This document shows, in pieces, positions 25,878 to 47,189 of a stretch of 64,000 nt of DNA. Position 1 is the first letter of the stretch. Each line of letters begins with the position of its first letter. The stretch spans positions 76,448,829-76,512,828 of the forward strand of contig OW240912.1 in assembly GCA_933207985.1 (NCBI GenBank), in the 5' to 3' direction. This DNA comes from Pelobates cultripes (Eukaryota > Chordata > Amphibia > Anura > Pelobatidae). The notes beneath the pieces are model-generated. The model was not told the DNA's origin. It did no database searches and saw only the letters and a list, made by a program, of their open reading frames with translations. The position numbers were made by a program, and so were the translations under genes.

Positions 25878-26039
25878 GTAGCCACAATCTGAATTTCCTT
25901 TTAATTACACGGAAAAAAAAATTAAATCAAAAGTTTATATTATTATTTGGGCTACTCTGATGTCTGTTATATTGTTTTATAATGAAAAATGGGTAATAAG
26001 TAGAGCTTTTCCTGTACCTTTATATCTGTATATTATTTT

Positions 26040-26230
26040 ATAATGACATATTACTGGACATCCCTCCCCTCCTACGCTGAAGATTCCGTTGCCTGGGCAA
26101 CGTTGAAACCATCGTCTTTAGTCCGCCAGGAACAGAGCGTCTCCAAATAGCATGCGGCGGCGAACTCTATGGTTATAGGAACGGGTTCCGCTTCCTGTGT
26201 TTTGCGTGACGCAATTCCGGTCCGGCAAAC
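26040..26230 (+). promoter_or_regulatory. SUPT4H1 promoter and 5' UTR region
   Basis: A locally GC- and CpG-enriched stretch directly upstream of the start codon, without a TATA box. It contains ETS-like words (CGCTTCCTGTG near 26189, AATTCCGGTCCGG near 26213) and a CRE/ATF-like GCGTGACGCAAT near 26204. This is typical of a housekeeping promoter. The transcription start is not resolved. Confidence 0.55.
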
Positions 26231-35998
<9,768 letters not shown>

Positions 35999-36202
35999 CT
36001 GTGGGAGGGGATCTTTAGCAGAGATTCAACCTGTGTTTTCTCTTCCGTTGGTTTTATTTTCCTGTTATGCTGTTGAAGCTGTGGTTTTCTTTGGGGGATG
36101 GGGGGGAGCACACTTTTTACATACTTTAATATTAATTTACTCATAATGTGGCAGATATGCACTTCATGAAGGAAAGTGGGAAGTCCTGACAATGGAGCTT
36201 TA

Positions 36203-36208
36203 AATAAA
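36203..36208 (+). terminator. SUPT4H1 poly(A) signal AATAAA
   Basis: A canonical AATAAA 205 bases after the stop codon, followed about 20-35 bases on by a GU-rich element (GGTCTGTTTGGTCTTC). This gives a compact 3' UTR of roughly 220-230 nt. Confidence 0.85.
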
Positions 36209-36229
36209 AAATATTTGTTTCTGCATAAT

Positions 36230-38475
36230 GGTCTGTTTGGTCTTCTATTCCATTTAAAAAAAAAAAAAATGCTTTCATGTAGCTATATGTATTCAGACGG
36301 TGACTTTGAAACAATTCATATAACTAAACCACAATGTGATCTTAACTCTTTGTCTACCGCAGAGACGTCACATGTCCTAATCTATTAGCGATGTAGAAAG
36401 GAAGTGGTTAACAGTTACTGAAAGAAACACTGAATGTAACGGAAAGATGGTTTAGTAGGCAAGTTAACGCTTTCCTGTCATACCCAAAGCTGCACTTTTA
36501 TTCAATCATACTTCTCAACTTTGCATGGACTATAGAATAGACCAGCATATTGTTATAATCTGTATTATTATTGTATGCATAATTTGCACACTGTGATTTT
36601 GCTGTTTAAATTTATATTGCTAAATGTTTCCCAGATACTTCAAGGTGTGTGTTTAAAAAAAAAAAAAAAAAAAAAGCCACGGTTAGCATACGGTAGAGGT
36701 CTGGCACCTGCTTTTGAACAAGTTAACATTGCACGCGCTGTGGATTGCCATATATAGGCATAACTGCTACTTTCGGCCTTGCTGCCTTAAGCTAGCAAAT
36801 TGCGATGTCACTTCCTGTGTGGTGAATGCAGGCGGGAGGCAGAGAAGTGGGGGTGGGGACAGGAAATATCTTCTACCAAGTGTCTCTTCGATACCTATCC
36901 TACATTGTGAATTAAATCCTTTATTAGATCTCACTGCCATGTCTTCTAGTTGCTCTGCCATTTCTCATCCCATATCTATATAAAGTTGTCTGCATTTAGT
37001 GTGTCTGACTGGATCTTTTCCTAAATATGCATTATTATTTTTTATTTTGTTCTGAGTTTTTTACAAAAGAACAAGCTCTTATCGTGTGTGTGTGTGAGAG
37101 ATAATTTGTACCTACATGAAATTGTAATTTACTTGTAGAATTAAAAACAAAAAAGTCCCATACTAGTTAAGAAATATAAAACTCTGGTATATTCAGCAAC
37201 CTTTATGGCATATATATTATAGGTGCACTTTCATGCATCTAAAACATACATCACATCCTGTTCTGTGCAACAACTTTGTGTAGCTTTAAATACTGCTTTT
37301 GAATATGGGGTGGTTTTATCCATTTAATCAAACACCATGGCTGTCAACAATATTACAATCTAAATGCTACATGTAGAAAACAAGTTTGTTTGAGGGAACC
37401 TACACCTGTATAGTAGCTACTATTAACATATACTCTTTTTGGTTTACATCTCTGTATAAGTGCCTTATATTGCACAGAGCACTTTAGCACATTTAAATGC
37501 TACATGTGTTTACTGTGTATGTGACATACACAGCATGACTGAATCTTTAACATGTGCAGCTCGCCCTTCAAGGCCTCCTCTCCCAGGAATGATTGCTAAC
37601 CACAGCAGGTTGTGAAAGAGACTGTGTGCAGAGATAAGATGTATCTATACAGCAGCCCCTGCACACAATGCTGACTGTCCCAGTTAACCTCCCCTGTTAC
37701 AGACCTCACTATTGCTTATGCACAAAAAAAACCCAAAAACTTTTCTATGGCATTTCTGTTTTATTCCTTTGGTTCCTAACAGAATACTATACATACATAT
37801 CTATCTCAAAGTTCTATCTCAACATTACTCATTGAGGGAAATGCGGATCAGTCCTGTAGAAAAAGTGTGGGCTGTTGAAATTTGGGAAGTTGCTACTACT
37901 TTTTCTCTTAAACCCTTTTATACATTTTTTCTGGTAACCATGACATTGATAGGATTTTATCTGCTTCCTGCCTTCAGTTCAATAAATCCTGATTACATGG
38001 GTAGCAAAGACCTAAATAACATTAAGATCTTAAGAATTTCTCACTCCTTTTAAAATGTTCGTCTAATTTTTAACTTTTTTTTTTTTTTTTTTTTTCCTCT
38101 CTAAAATGTTTCTAAATAAAACATTCATATTGTCTGATAGGGATGTAAAATTTGCTGTCCGGTTTAGTTTTATAATTAAAAGCCTATATAGTGCATGTGT
38201 TTTTTTGTTGCTACAGTCAAGGCATGTTTGGGAATTTAGTTGTCTAGTGATGCTTGGTCAGACATACAAAATAAGTATGTGATCGAGAGCTAGAAATATT
38301 AGTGGTTACCCTGCAGTAAATTTAAATGGAAGATGTTGCTCATAACGCTGCAGCTTTTTTTTTTACAATTTATTTTTTATATTTAAATTTGTCTTATTTC
38401 ACCGTCATACCAAAACCCAGTCTCTTAAATGTTTTATTTTACACCTGTCTTTAAACACGTCATTTACAACATGTA
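36230..38475. other. Intergenic spacer between SUPT4H1 and the mir-142 locus
   Basis: AT-rich, with poly-A at 36654-36675 and poly-T at 38077-38095. A 113-codon frame at 37712-38053 has no recognised motif. No exon identified. Confidence 0.4.
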
Positions 38476-38530
38476 GTGTGCTCACTAGACTTGGTAACAT
38501 CTTGGCTTTTGGGCGGGACTTATGCTAGTT

Positions 38531-38595
38531 CCCCTCTGTGGTTAGTGACGTTTGGCTCTGAGAGATTAAAAGCTGAGGCTAGCCCAGCTGGAATT
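38531..38595 (+). promoter_or_regulatory. Candidate promoter of the mir-142 host transcript
   Basis: Contains CTGTGGTTA (38536-38544), a strong RUNX-type site, and a TATA-like ATTAAAAG (38565-38572). These lie just upstream of a first-exon-like block whose donor is at 38687. miR-142 is known to be blood-cell restricted and RUNX factors drive that programme, so the motif fits. The promoter itself is inferred. Confidence 0.45.
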
Positions 38596-40421
38596 CTTTT
38601 TAGCCATTGCTACTCGGCGAAGACAAAGCTGCGGTATGTGAAGAGGACAAGTCCAGGAAAGTCCGCCATGGAACAAATGATATACGGTAAGTGTAAGACC
38701 GCAAATAGGTTCCATTGTAGGCCAGGTCTGTTTTGCAAACACCTGTGATATTATTCAGAGCATTTTAGTTTATAAAAAAAAAATTCAAACAGCTAGAAAG
38801 GTGATCTATAATTGACAGTTTAGACTTTTAATATTATTTAAGCAAATATTTACTAACAAAGAAACATTTTTATTGATCACAAATCCAAATGTGTAGTAGC
38901 AGGTGAACAGAAGCTGAACTTTACCAAATATTTAATTTACTCTGAATCCTCTCACTCAAAATGGAAAAGTCTTAAAAAATGTTTTTGCAAAATTCTCTGG
39001 CAAAAAGTATTGATTGTGCAGAATGGTTAATGTGGATCCACCAATAACGCCTTGCAATGCATCCCATCAACCTGTTATATCTATATGTATATTATAGAAT
39101 ATCGTTTTGGAGAGACCAGGCCTAAAGCTAATTTGTACTGTAAAAAAAAAAAAAAAGTGCAAGCCATCAGACAAGAAATTGCTAATGTTTGATGTTCCCC
39201 TTTCTGTCTGTCTTGTGCATTATTTCCTCTTGTATTATTCAATACATTGCAAAACTGCTTCCCCTTGCTGAAGAAATGCTGTTGGTCTTCATCTTAACGT
39301 GATGTTGGACCGTCTCTTAAGAACCATGGTACTATGATTACTATTACTGAGCTGCACTTTTCCACTGTTGTAAGATTAAATTAGGTTGTTTAAAAAAATA
39401 AAATAAAAATTACTAAAAAAAACCCCCAAGCCAGCCTTATTAAAAGGAGGACATTGCAGGGACTAGCGTAGAACACATCAAATGCTAAATCCATTTTTTT
39501 TTAAAGTTCCTCTTTTACACTTCAAAAGTTAAAAAGAGGTGGAGTGTACTCTTTAAACACGATGGCATAAACAATGAAGTATTCTTGGATATCAGCCTCT
39601 CTGGAATCTACACAGCTTGATAAATAGTTAAATAAGAAGCCTTTATCAAACACCAAAATTTGTAAATGTGCATATAACCAACGATGGCCTTAAGCATGTA
39701 CCCTAGTGGTAATCATGTATCTTACCCTGAAAGGGTTAAACACGTAGTCTGTTTCATCTGTATGCCATAGTAAATGTGTATTTACAACTATTTTACAATA
39801 ATCGTACGTATTTACAGCCGGATTCATTTTTTTTACAAGAAAATGCAAGAATAGTTTTAGCTTTAAAAAAATGCTATTAAATATGGCCTCCATTTCCTGT
39901 GGTGTATGTGATGGCTTCTAGAAAGAAAGAGGGGAGGGGGGGGAAAAGCAGAAGTGAAACACAGTTTGACTTAAGGCGTAGAACTGACAACGGATGCTGA
40001 CTGAGTGTTCCATTCTAGGAGGATGCGGGTAACTGGCGTAAGACGTAATGGTTTGTGCAAGAAATGGCGCAGCGAATACAGCTGCTCAGGAAGTGTAAAG
40101 CCATTGAGTTTGCCATCTGGATATGTAGAAGCTATTTTGGCCTACGTTGTAGCCGTTTGAAAATTAACTAACCGGGCCTTATTTTACATAACTTTTTACA
40201 GGAGCATTAAACATGTCTTTAAAATATATATTTTTTTACTTATGTAGAAACAACTAACAGCAGTGGAGATATATAGTGAAATGTTTAATCTTACTAATTC
40301 TCAGCTGGGACATGAATTAGCCTAATATACCTGAATTGGAGAAATGTTCCAGCCTGGGAGTTCTTCACTCAGCTAGTTTGGCCTAAGTTTTGTCATTTCT
40401 CTACAGTTCCAGGTTTATAGA

Positions 40422-40780
40422 GGGTTATTCAGTAAAGTGATAATTGCTGAGAATGCTGTGTAAATTCAAATGGAATTTTAAACAAAGTCGAAATAGCCAA
40501 ACTGAAAACATAATTCACTAGGCCAATTCTAATTTGGCCTACATTTTGAAATTTACACTGAATTCCCAGAAATTCTCACATTAGTAAAAAACTAATTATT
40601 GGATAATTTACATTATAAACACAAATTATGCAACGTTATATATATGGCTATTCAATAAAGTAAGAATTCAAAGTGAATTTCAAATTTAAGGCCAGAGTAG
40701 TGGATTAAAAAACATAGATGACATTTTTCTCAGTTTGGCTATTTTGGCCTTACTTGAATTTGCACTTTATTGAATAACCC
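40422..40780. mobile_element. 'TTATTCA-TAAAGT' MITE
   Basis: Terminal inverted repeats GGGTTATTCAGTAAAGTGAT at the left and, on the other strand at the right end, GGGTTATTCAATAAAGTGCA. Internal repeats of the same words (TTCAATAAAGTAAGAATTCA near 40651) suggest nested or duplicated units. It resembles palindromic frog MITEs whose ends read 'GGGTTATTCA'. Confidence 0.7.
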
Positions 40781-41479
40781 TGTTAAACAAATTGCTGGAA
40801 TTTATATTCCAGAAAACATAACAATGAATTGTATTGCAATGGTAATTATACATATCTTAGCTTTTTTGGAAGGTCATTTTCAGAGACACACAATATCCAT
40901 GCAGAAATTATGAAGAATTAGTAAAGGCATTGCAAATTTTAGGCCAAAAGATAAATAAATTCGAAAATTACCTGTGCTACTTCAGGTTATCTGGCCTAAA
41001 AATCACAATAGCATTATCAATCATCCACAATGCACTGAATTCACCCCACACCTGTTAAAAGAGAGAGATTTACAGCATGCACTGGTGGACTACAAATAAT
41101 TTACGATTACAAAGGGTAAATATACATTACATATTAAGAATAAAATCAGGAATATGATAGTGAAATGCAAACAACTATTTTACATGATAAAATATGATTC
41201 TCTAGCGGTGCGGTGTTTAATTATTGATAACTCAGCAGCTGACATTTCAGAGAAATTATAAAGGGGCTCGCCTAGGGGTTACTGCCTTAGTGCAGTGATG
41301 GCCATAATTGGAAAGGGAGATGTGTATGGAATAGATCTACCATGATGCTCAGTCCATCTAGCTGCAATGTAACCCATTTTATTTGTATTTTATTTTTTAC
41401 TATGTTTAAGTGGGCTGGGAAATTTCTAAGTTCCATAAGCTGTCAGAAGCAATCAATCAATAATTAATCATGACTGATA

Positions 41480-41535
41480 TCCCTTAGGATTTGAACCCTA
41501 TGCTCCTATATGAAGGAGCAAACCTCTGCTATCTG
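41480..41535 (-). repeat. tRNA-derived SINE fragment
   Basis: On the minus strand the sequence reads GGGTTCAAATCC, a B-box-like pol III promoter word, next to a tRNA-like stem region. It is too short and degraded to name. It directly precedes candidate exon 2 of the mir-142 host. Confidence 0.4.
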
Positions 41536-42164
41536 ATGTATTATTATTCATTCCATTGATTTATTCTAGAACGTCAATGGGAGCACGTCATTTCAGAAGA
41601 AGCGTTGGGTTCAGGCAGGTGAGTGGTTAACTAAACTGCATTTTCAAAAGAAAAAAAAATCTCTATAAAACGAGCTATAGCAGCAGAAATGACAGATAAA
41701 AAGATTAACAATTACAATGCTGCTAAAAAAAAGTCTGTGTGTGTGTTAAAGTTACACTATAACTGGTAATGTTAAACAGGTGTGCATTTTTTCCCAATGC
41801 AGTCTTATGATGTCTGCGTTAGGTTTAACCCATAACTCTTCCTGATAAATTAAATCTGGGGCACAAGCGGGTTTTTTCAAAATCTACAGATATAATTTTA
41901 ACATGTTTAAGTCACCTGTGTTCCCATGAGACTTATTCCTGAATATGTGTAACCGCTTCTATGCTGCATTTCTTCAATAAGCAATCAACGGCCTCAAAAT
42001 GACCCTCTGATTTATTGGCTTTTATAGATAATGCATTAATTTCTGCAATAAACTCAAAAATAATGATACTTATCAATATATCCTTCAGCAGTCCAGGTTA
42101 GTGGGTTTGCCTGCAGCTGCAGATAGACCCCCGCTCTCTGTCAAGTGTTGGTTTACACATTTTA

Positions 42165-42326
42165 GATTATTCCCTAAAGTGGGAATTGTCAGAAAATCAA
42201 AGTGTCAATTTTAACACCAAAATAGCCAAACAAGGGGGGGAATCAAGCATTGCTTCCATTTTGTTTATTTTGTCCTTAAATTCATAATTCATTTTGAAAT
42301 CCTGACAATTCTTACTTTAGTAAACA
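42165..42326. mobile_element. 'TTATTCA-TAAAGT' MITE, second copy
   Basis: ATTATTCCCTAAAGTGGGAA at the left pairs with TTCTTACTTTAGTAAACAAA at the right. The interior shares CAAAATAGCCAAAC and TCAATTTT wording with 40422-40780. Confidence 0.55.
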
Positions 42327-43970
42327 AACCTGATTGAACAGAGGCTTCCTATGAAATAACAGAGTAAAACTATGCTATTTTGATCAGATGGTGTCATAGA
42401 GACTATCTGATTGGCACAGTGCAGTGCACACAAGCCTCGGATTGGCTGATATCTATCTTGATGATTTCAGCCAAGGAGGCAGGGCCAGCCAGGAACTGAA
42501 CAGCACAAAAGTTTCAGAAAAGGAGGGATGGGGACTTTTAACAAGGTTCTATACCATTAGGAATAAAAATGTGTATTTCTAACATTACAATGTTCCTCCT
42601 ATAAGAGCAAATGTGCTACAACTAATATCTCAAAATTACGTGTTACTTCTGGGGAAGGGTTTTAGTTAAGAATGTAGTTCCTGGTAGAATTATGAGTTAT
42701 TCTGGAATTGATCAGCAATTTCATATTTGTCTAAAATAGCTGAACTGATAAATTCTCTAGTATTCAAATGTATTGTATTTTTTCCCCTACAAGGCTATAC
42801 TAATTAAAAATAGGAATCCATTGGTTTAGTAAATCAAGCAGTATAATTGTGTGTCTGTGCACCATAACCTTGTTGTAAAGCTGAAATGTAAATGTGAGAA
42901 CAAGGAGCATGCCTATATTTCTGCTTTTTGCACTCATATTAGTTTATCCAGTTCAGGTCCTGAATTCTACCACTTGGTTCCTCAGAAACTGTAATTTAAG
43001 AGAGAGATAGTGTGTGTGTATATATGTAACTCAGAATGCATGTAACTTAGGGGGGAAGGGTGGGGTTGTTTTTTTATAATTCTAGCAATACCCCAAAAAA
43101 ACCTGCATGCCCTGAGTTATGCATATTTTAATAACATCCCTAGCTAAAGCATGACATGGTCAGCTTAACAGTATTCATATTCTTATCCAAGTTTGCTTTG
43201 GCAAAAAAAAAAAAAAAGCCCTTTCCTGTGCGTACTAAGGTTTTGATTAAGTGTTCATTGCATCTTGATTTTTCTTTAGAGCTTTGCACTTTTACTTATT
43301 CATACATTTTAAACCAGAATTGTAATTCTTTGTATTTCCCCCCCCCCCAGTTTAGAGGAGGTAAAGTTGAGAGGACTTCTCAATGCAAGAGGAAGTAAGT
43401 AAAGACCTCTACTTCCTGTTGGTAAGTGCTGAAACTTCTTGTAGCAGTTAGGTTGCCTAAAACCACTTCTGCTTAGCATACAGGCCATTTATACGCCTTC
43501 CGGATTGTGATCTGAAAGGTTTTCCCCAATGCACACAAGGTTTTTACTCTGGATCAGCTAAGAAAGACATTTGAAATTGTGGTTTCCCTTTAACTCCAGG
43601 TAATGATATTATTAAACCCCTTTCTTCTAAATGGATAGACAGTTACTTTTCATCCAGAACCAGTTTAAAACAAAAACAAAAAAACTATTTGAACCAAGAA
43701 ACATGCATTCAGCTGTGAATCCTTGATGGCAATTTTACAAATACATTATTGTAGTACTAATCTCCTGTCTCCTATTAAACTGGGAGATTTGTAATAAATT
43801 AATTTATAATAAAATTATTACCTATTTGGTTCCATTACAAATTGAACTGACTGATGCCATTCTTATTAACATTTTGGTTTGACGTACAAGACATTTGGCT
43901 ATGATACTGTTGAAGAATGAGACTTGAGAAGACGTCAAGGAAAGCCCAATCCTGGAGAAGACAAAGACCT

Positions 43971-44055
43971 ACAGTGCAGCCACCCATAAAGTAGAAAGCA
44001 CTACTAGACAGGTCTGAACGCTGTAGTGTTTCCTACTTTATGGATGAGTGTACTG
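43971..44055 (+). ncRNA. mir-142: microRNA precursor mir-142, copy A
   Basis: miR-142 is a haematopoietic microRNA that shapes lymphoid and myeloid differentiation by silencing mRNAs. The 5p arm lies at 43985-44005 (CATAAAGTAGAAAGCACTAC plus T) and the 3p arm at 44022-44044 (starts TGTAGTGTTTCCTACTTTAT). Both match the vertebrate mature sequences as I know them. The arms fold into a hairpin with the loop AGACAGGTCTGAACGC, which differs from the human loop. The basal stem pairs ACAGTGCA-type sequence with GAGTGTACTG. It lies about 7.8 kb downstream of SUPT4H1 on the same strand, the conserved arrangement. A second copy follows 1,534 bp later. Confidence 0.95.
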
Positions 44056-44884
44056 GACGCTACAGGACAACATCTGGACAAGGCAAAATCTTCATCATGA
44101 GTGTGTTATGGGGAGTTATAAAATTCGTTTTTTAGTACTATTTTTTTATCATTATATTATAGTTATTTATTTATTTTACTCATGCTTGCTGTTCTAGAAT
44201 CGTTAACCTATTTCAAATATCCATCTGAATGTGTCGTGTTAAACAACCTGGGCTACTCCAATTATTTGCTTACATCTGTTCCCAATCTATGCAAGCCACT
44301 GGCTGAGGATTGTAGTAGTTTTAGTCCAACACTAAATGAATTAATGCAGGCTTCTCATGGCCCTAAAGTCTTGTAGTCTACAATCAACCCTTAAGTATAT
44401 ATTGATCAAACAGATAAACTTATTTTAATACACTCATTAAGATGTAAACGGTGATTAGTTTTATTACCAGGCTCCATATTATCAATCTGTAGAATTTATT
44501 AAATTATTAGAATGTATTCTCACACCTTATTGCAACTTTTCCAGCTGTTAGAACCTCTCTCAATATGCATGTAAAGCCCTGTTTCAACTGTGTAAAAACC
44601 TTACTGAATAGTTAAAAAGTATTTATGCAAATATTCTTTACTTTATCTTTTTTATTTTAATACAGTACATGTCAATTTTAAATATAACAATTACTTCTAA
44701 TACAACCAAAAGTCTACCTTTTTTGTATCCCATTTACTTGTCCCAACCTACTGTTGCTCCCATTATACATAGACATGTACTTGGAGGTCATAAAGAATAT
44801 CCCAGCTGTGGCAGCATGCTTTATCAGGGATTTGTAGTCCTACAGCACCTGAAGATCTACTTTTTGGCCCCCTATACTGTAGCC

Positions 44885-45345
44885 TTAAAGGGGCTCTCCA
44901 GTGCCAGGAAAACAAACCCATTTTCCTGGCACTGGTTAAAGCCCCTTCGATGTCCCTTGGCGGTGAGTCAGGCTCCGCAAATGCTCCTCCTGACGTCGGC
45001 GAGGGAGACCTAATGCGCATGCGCGGCAATGGCTGTGCTCGTGCATTAGACCTCCCCATAGTAAAGCATTATTCAATGTTTTCCTATGGGGATTCCGGCG
45101 ACGCTGGAGTTCCTCATGCATAGCGTGAGGACGCCCAGCGTAATTTAAAGCTTTTCGTGTTCTAAGAAGCAAGAAGTCCCTCTAGTGGCTGTCTGATAGA
45201 CAGCCGCTAGAGGAGGACTTAACCCTGCAAGGTAATTATTGCAGTTTTGAAAAATTACACTTGCAGGGTTAAGGGTGATGGGAGTTGGAATCCAGAACAC
45301 TCCAATGGGCAAAAGTGGTCTGGGTGCCTGGAGTGTCCCTTTTAA
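44885..45345. mobile_element. T2-like MITE between the two mir-142 copies
   Basis: 461 bp bounded by TTAA (44885-44888 and 45342-45345). The ends read TTAAAGGGGCTCTCCAGTGC and, on the other strand, TTAAAAGGGACACTCCAGGC. The interior has hairpins (CCAGGAAAACAAACCC/TTTTCCTGGC, CTAGTGGCTGTCTGATAGAC). It shares its internal words with the element at 17269-17755. Confidence 0.8.
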
Positions 45346-45504
45346 TCAAGAATATGTGGGAAACATTTCATTGTGTTATTTGTTTTGATGTAGATTGCTA
45401 ATGGAATGTTTTACTGTGTAAATATTGTATACCTGCGGGCGGACCTCAATATCTAAAGAGTGATAACCCTCACCCCCAACAGACAGGAGTCTGTGATCCA
45501 ACAT

Positions 45505-45589
45505 ACAGTGCAGTTACCCATAAAGTAGAAAGCACTACTAGACAGGTCTGAACGCTGTAGTGTTTCCTACTTTATGGATGAGTGTACTG
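45505..45589 (+). ncRNA. mir-142: microRNA precursor mir-142, copy B
   Basis: The second precursor has 5p at 45519-45539 and 3p at 45556-45578. Both mature arms and the loop are identical to copy A. The shared block is 122 bp (43970-44091 and 45504-45625) with two C/T differences, both in the 5' basal stem (GCAGCCACC in A, GCAGTTACC in B). Flanks are unrelated on both sides. Copy B sits in a plausible terminal exon, 22 bases after a strong acceptor and about 90 bases before AATAAA at 45681, whereas copy A does not. Both should be processed, but only copy B would be exonic under the inferred gene model. Confidence 0.95.
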
Positions 45590-45680
45590 GACGCTACAGG
45601 ACAACATCTGGACAAGGCAAAATCTGAAGCATTAACAGTAATTACAAGGACTCTGTTTGAATTGTGATGCCGTTGTGTGT

Positions 45681-45686
45681 AATAAA
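45681..45686 (+). terminator. Poly(A) signal AATAAA after mir-142 copy B
   Basis: A canonical AATAAA followed by a U/GU-rich stretch (TTTGTGCATTTATTTCTGTG), about 100 bases downstream of the copy B hairpin. It marks the likely end of the pri-miRNA. Confidence 0.6.
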
Positions 45687-46125
45687 ATCTACTTTGTGCA
45701 TTTATTTCTGTGTTTCTTTTTATTTTGATAAATATTTTCTCAACACAAAAGGGTTTATTCGCTCAATTCCAAAATACTGTGATTTATGAAAACCAAATTG
45801 CAAAAAATGTTGATCTGGAGAGAGAGAGAGGGAGAGAGAGAGAGTCCATTCCATGTAAAATCTGATGGTTGGTAAGTTAAACCATAAACCTTTTTTCCCC
45901 ACTCTATATCTTATGCTGATCAGTCCTTTTATAAAACTTTCCATATTTAGCAGGGTGTAAACTATTTGGCAAAAGAAACTACCCACTGAAAGGTAATAAT
46001 TATTTTATATTGTTGGGAAAACCAAACCTCAATTAAGCTTGGTAACGGTAAGTTAGGTTTGAAGGAAAGAAGAATGCAGATATTAAAACCATTAGATGGG
46101 GATGTGGCGCATGTTACATTCATAT

Positions 46126-46170
46126 CATACAGCGCTACAGAATGTGATGGCGCTATATAAATAATAAAAT
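46126..46170 (+). repeat. SINE/LINE tail with GCGCTATATAAATAATAA
   Basis: CAGCGCTACAGAATGTGATG followed by GCGCTATATAAATAATAAAA matches a retroposon tail that I recognise as common in amphibian and fish genomes. Only the tail is discernible. Confidence 0.5.
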
Positions 46171-46889
46171 CATCACTTAGCTGACAAAAAAGTTATGTGT
46201 GAAAATTAAAGGACAACTGTCATTTCTTCTCTGCAATTTACACCTTTAAATAAAACATTGAAAATTGCACTTACTTTGTGTTAAATTTAATTTCTCCACC
46301 TCTGTATGTTTTCTCTATGCTGACTGCCAGGTGCAAAGAACTGAGTTGATCACAATGATCGACAGGGACCTAAGATGGGGTGTCCAAATACAAGATAAAG
46401 AGGTGTACATTTCAATATTTTATGTTCACTCCTCACACGTATATATATTTGTTACATATAAGGATAAGTAAACATATTAAAAATCCTGGCAAGTTGCATT
46501 TCCTCTTTAAACTCTGCCAAACTAATGGTTGTGCTAATAAAGGCAAGCTTGCCTTGCAAATTCATATTACTATCTTTACATTATTTGGGATTGGTAAACA
46601 CTGTACACTGGTGATGGTTTAAAAAGTCCATCAAATCCATTCAGTCACGCAAATGTTAATTGGTCTATTTTAATGAATGACTCCAGATTCAGTTGTGGAT
46701 AATGCACTTCTCCATAGCCAGTAATGGCAGGGTGGGATACCCCTAAAGAGAATGCTGTAGGATTGACAGACATACTACATTTTTAATAAGTCATCACAGG
46801 GCAATGATCCAGGTTTCATCCCTACATACTTCATCCCTATCCAAGTAATTACAATTGGGCCAGTCTGTATGATTCACACCTTGTTACTG

Positions 46890-47015
46890 AAGACCGCAAG
46901 TAATTTATTATACACATTATATGGCACAAGCTGTGTGTTTGAAGGTACTTGCTAGTGGTCTGACCGGGATTTGAACCTAAGTTTCCCAGTTCTAAGAGAA
47001 AACAGAGCAATTTAT
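46890..47015 (-). repeat. tRNA-derived SINE fragment
   Basis: On the minus strand GGTTCAAATCCCGGTCAGAC provides a B-box, preceded by CTTAGAACTGGGAAACTTA, giving a tRNA-like 3' half, then a tail toward 46890. No intact A-box or acceptor stem was seen, so it is not a tRNA gene. Confidence 0.5.
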
Positions 47016-47189
47016 ACATTGACAAGAGATTGAACGTTTCAAAACTTTTGAACATTTAAGTGTTGAACATTGAAACCAAACTGGGGAACTGTAGAGATTT
47101 GACAAGGTAATTGCATTTTATTCCTTTAGCAAAAATAACAGAAACTGAAAAATTCTCCAACTTAGAAATATTTTTCAAACTTGGCTGCA

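Larger units (their letters stand above)
38687..41569. other. Inferred intron or spacer of the mir-142 locus
   Basis: AT-rich with poly-A (39141-39155) and a MITE at 40422-40780. No coding exon recognised. Confidence 0.4.
38596..45705 (+). ncRNA. Candidate spliced host transcript of mir-142 (pri-miRNA)
   Basis: Splice-bounded blocks line up on the plus strand: first exon ending 38686 (ACG|GTAAGT), 41570-41618 (TTTATTCTAG| and CAG|GTGAGT), 43351-43394 (C-tract CAG| and GGAA|GTAAGT), and a terminal exon from 45483 (acceptor CCTCACCCCCAACAG) that holds mir-142 copy B and a poly(A) signal at 45681. An ATG in good context (GCCATGG, 38668) opens a frame that stays open through exons 2 and 3 (MEQMIYERQWEHVISEEALG...) but would stop four codons into the terminal exon, about 41 residues. 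A start-stop uORF (ATG TGA) sits at 38636-38641. This short frame matches no family I recognise, so a non-coding host is favoured. Copy A would lie in the last intron. The exon chain is inferred from splice motifs only. Confidence 0.45.

Noticed and set aside
37712..38053. 113-codon plus-strand ORF between SUPT4H1 and mir-142
   Set aside because: AT-rich, hydrophobic chance frame with no recognised family or exon boundaries.
46890..47015. Possible tRNA gene on the minus strand
   Set aside because: A B-box-like word is present, but no intact acceptor stem, D arm or A-box; better explained as a SINE fragment.
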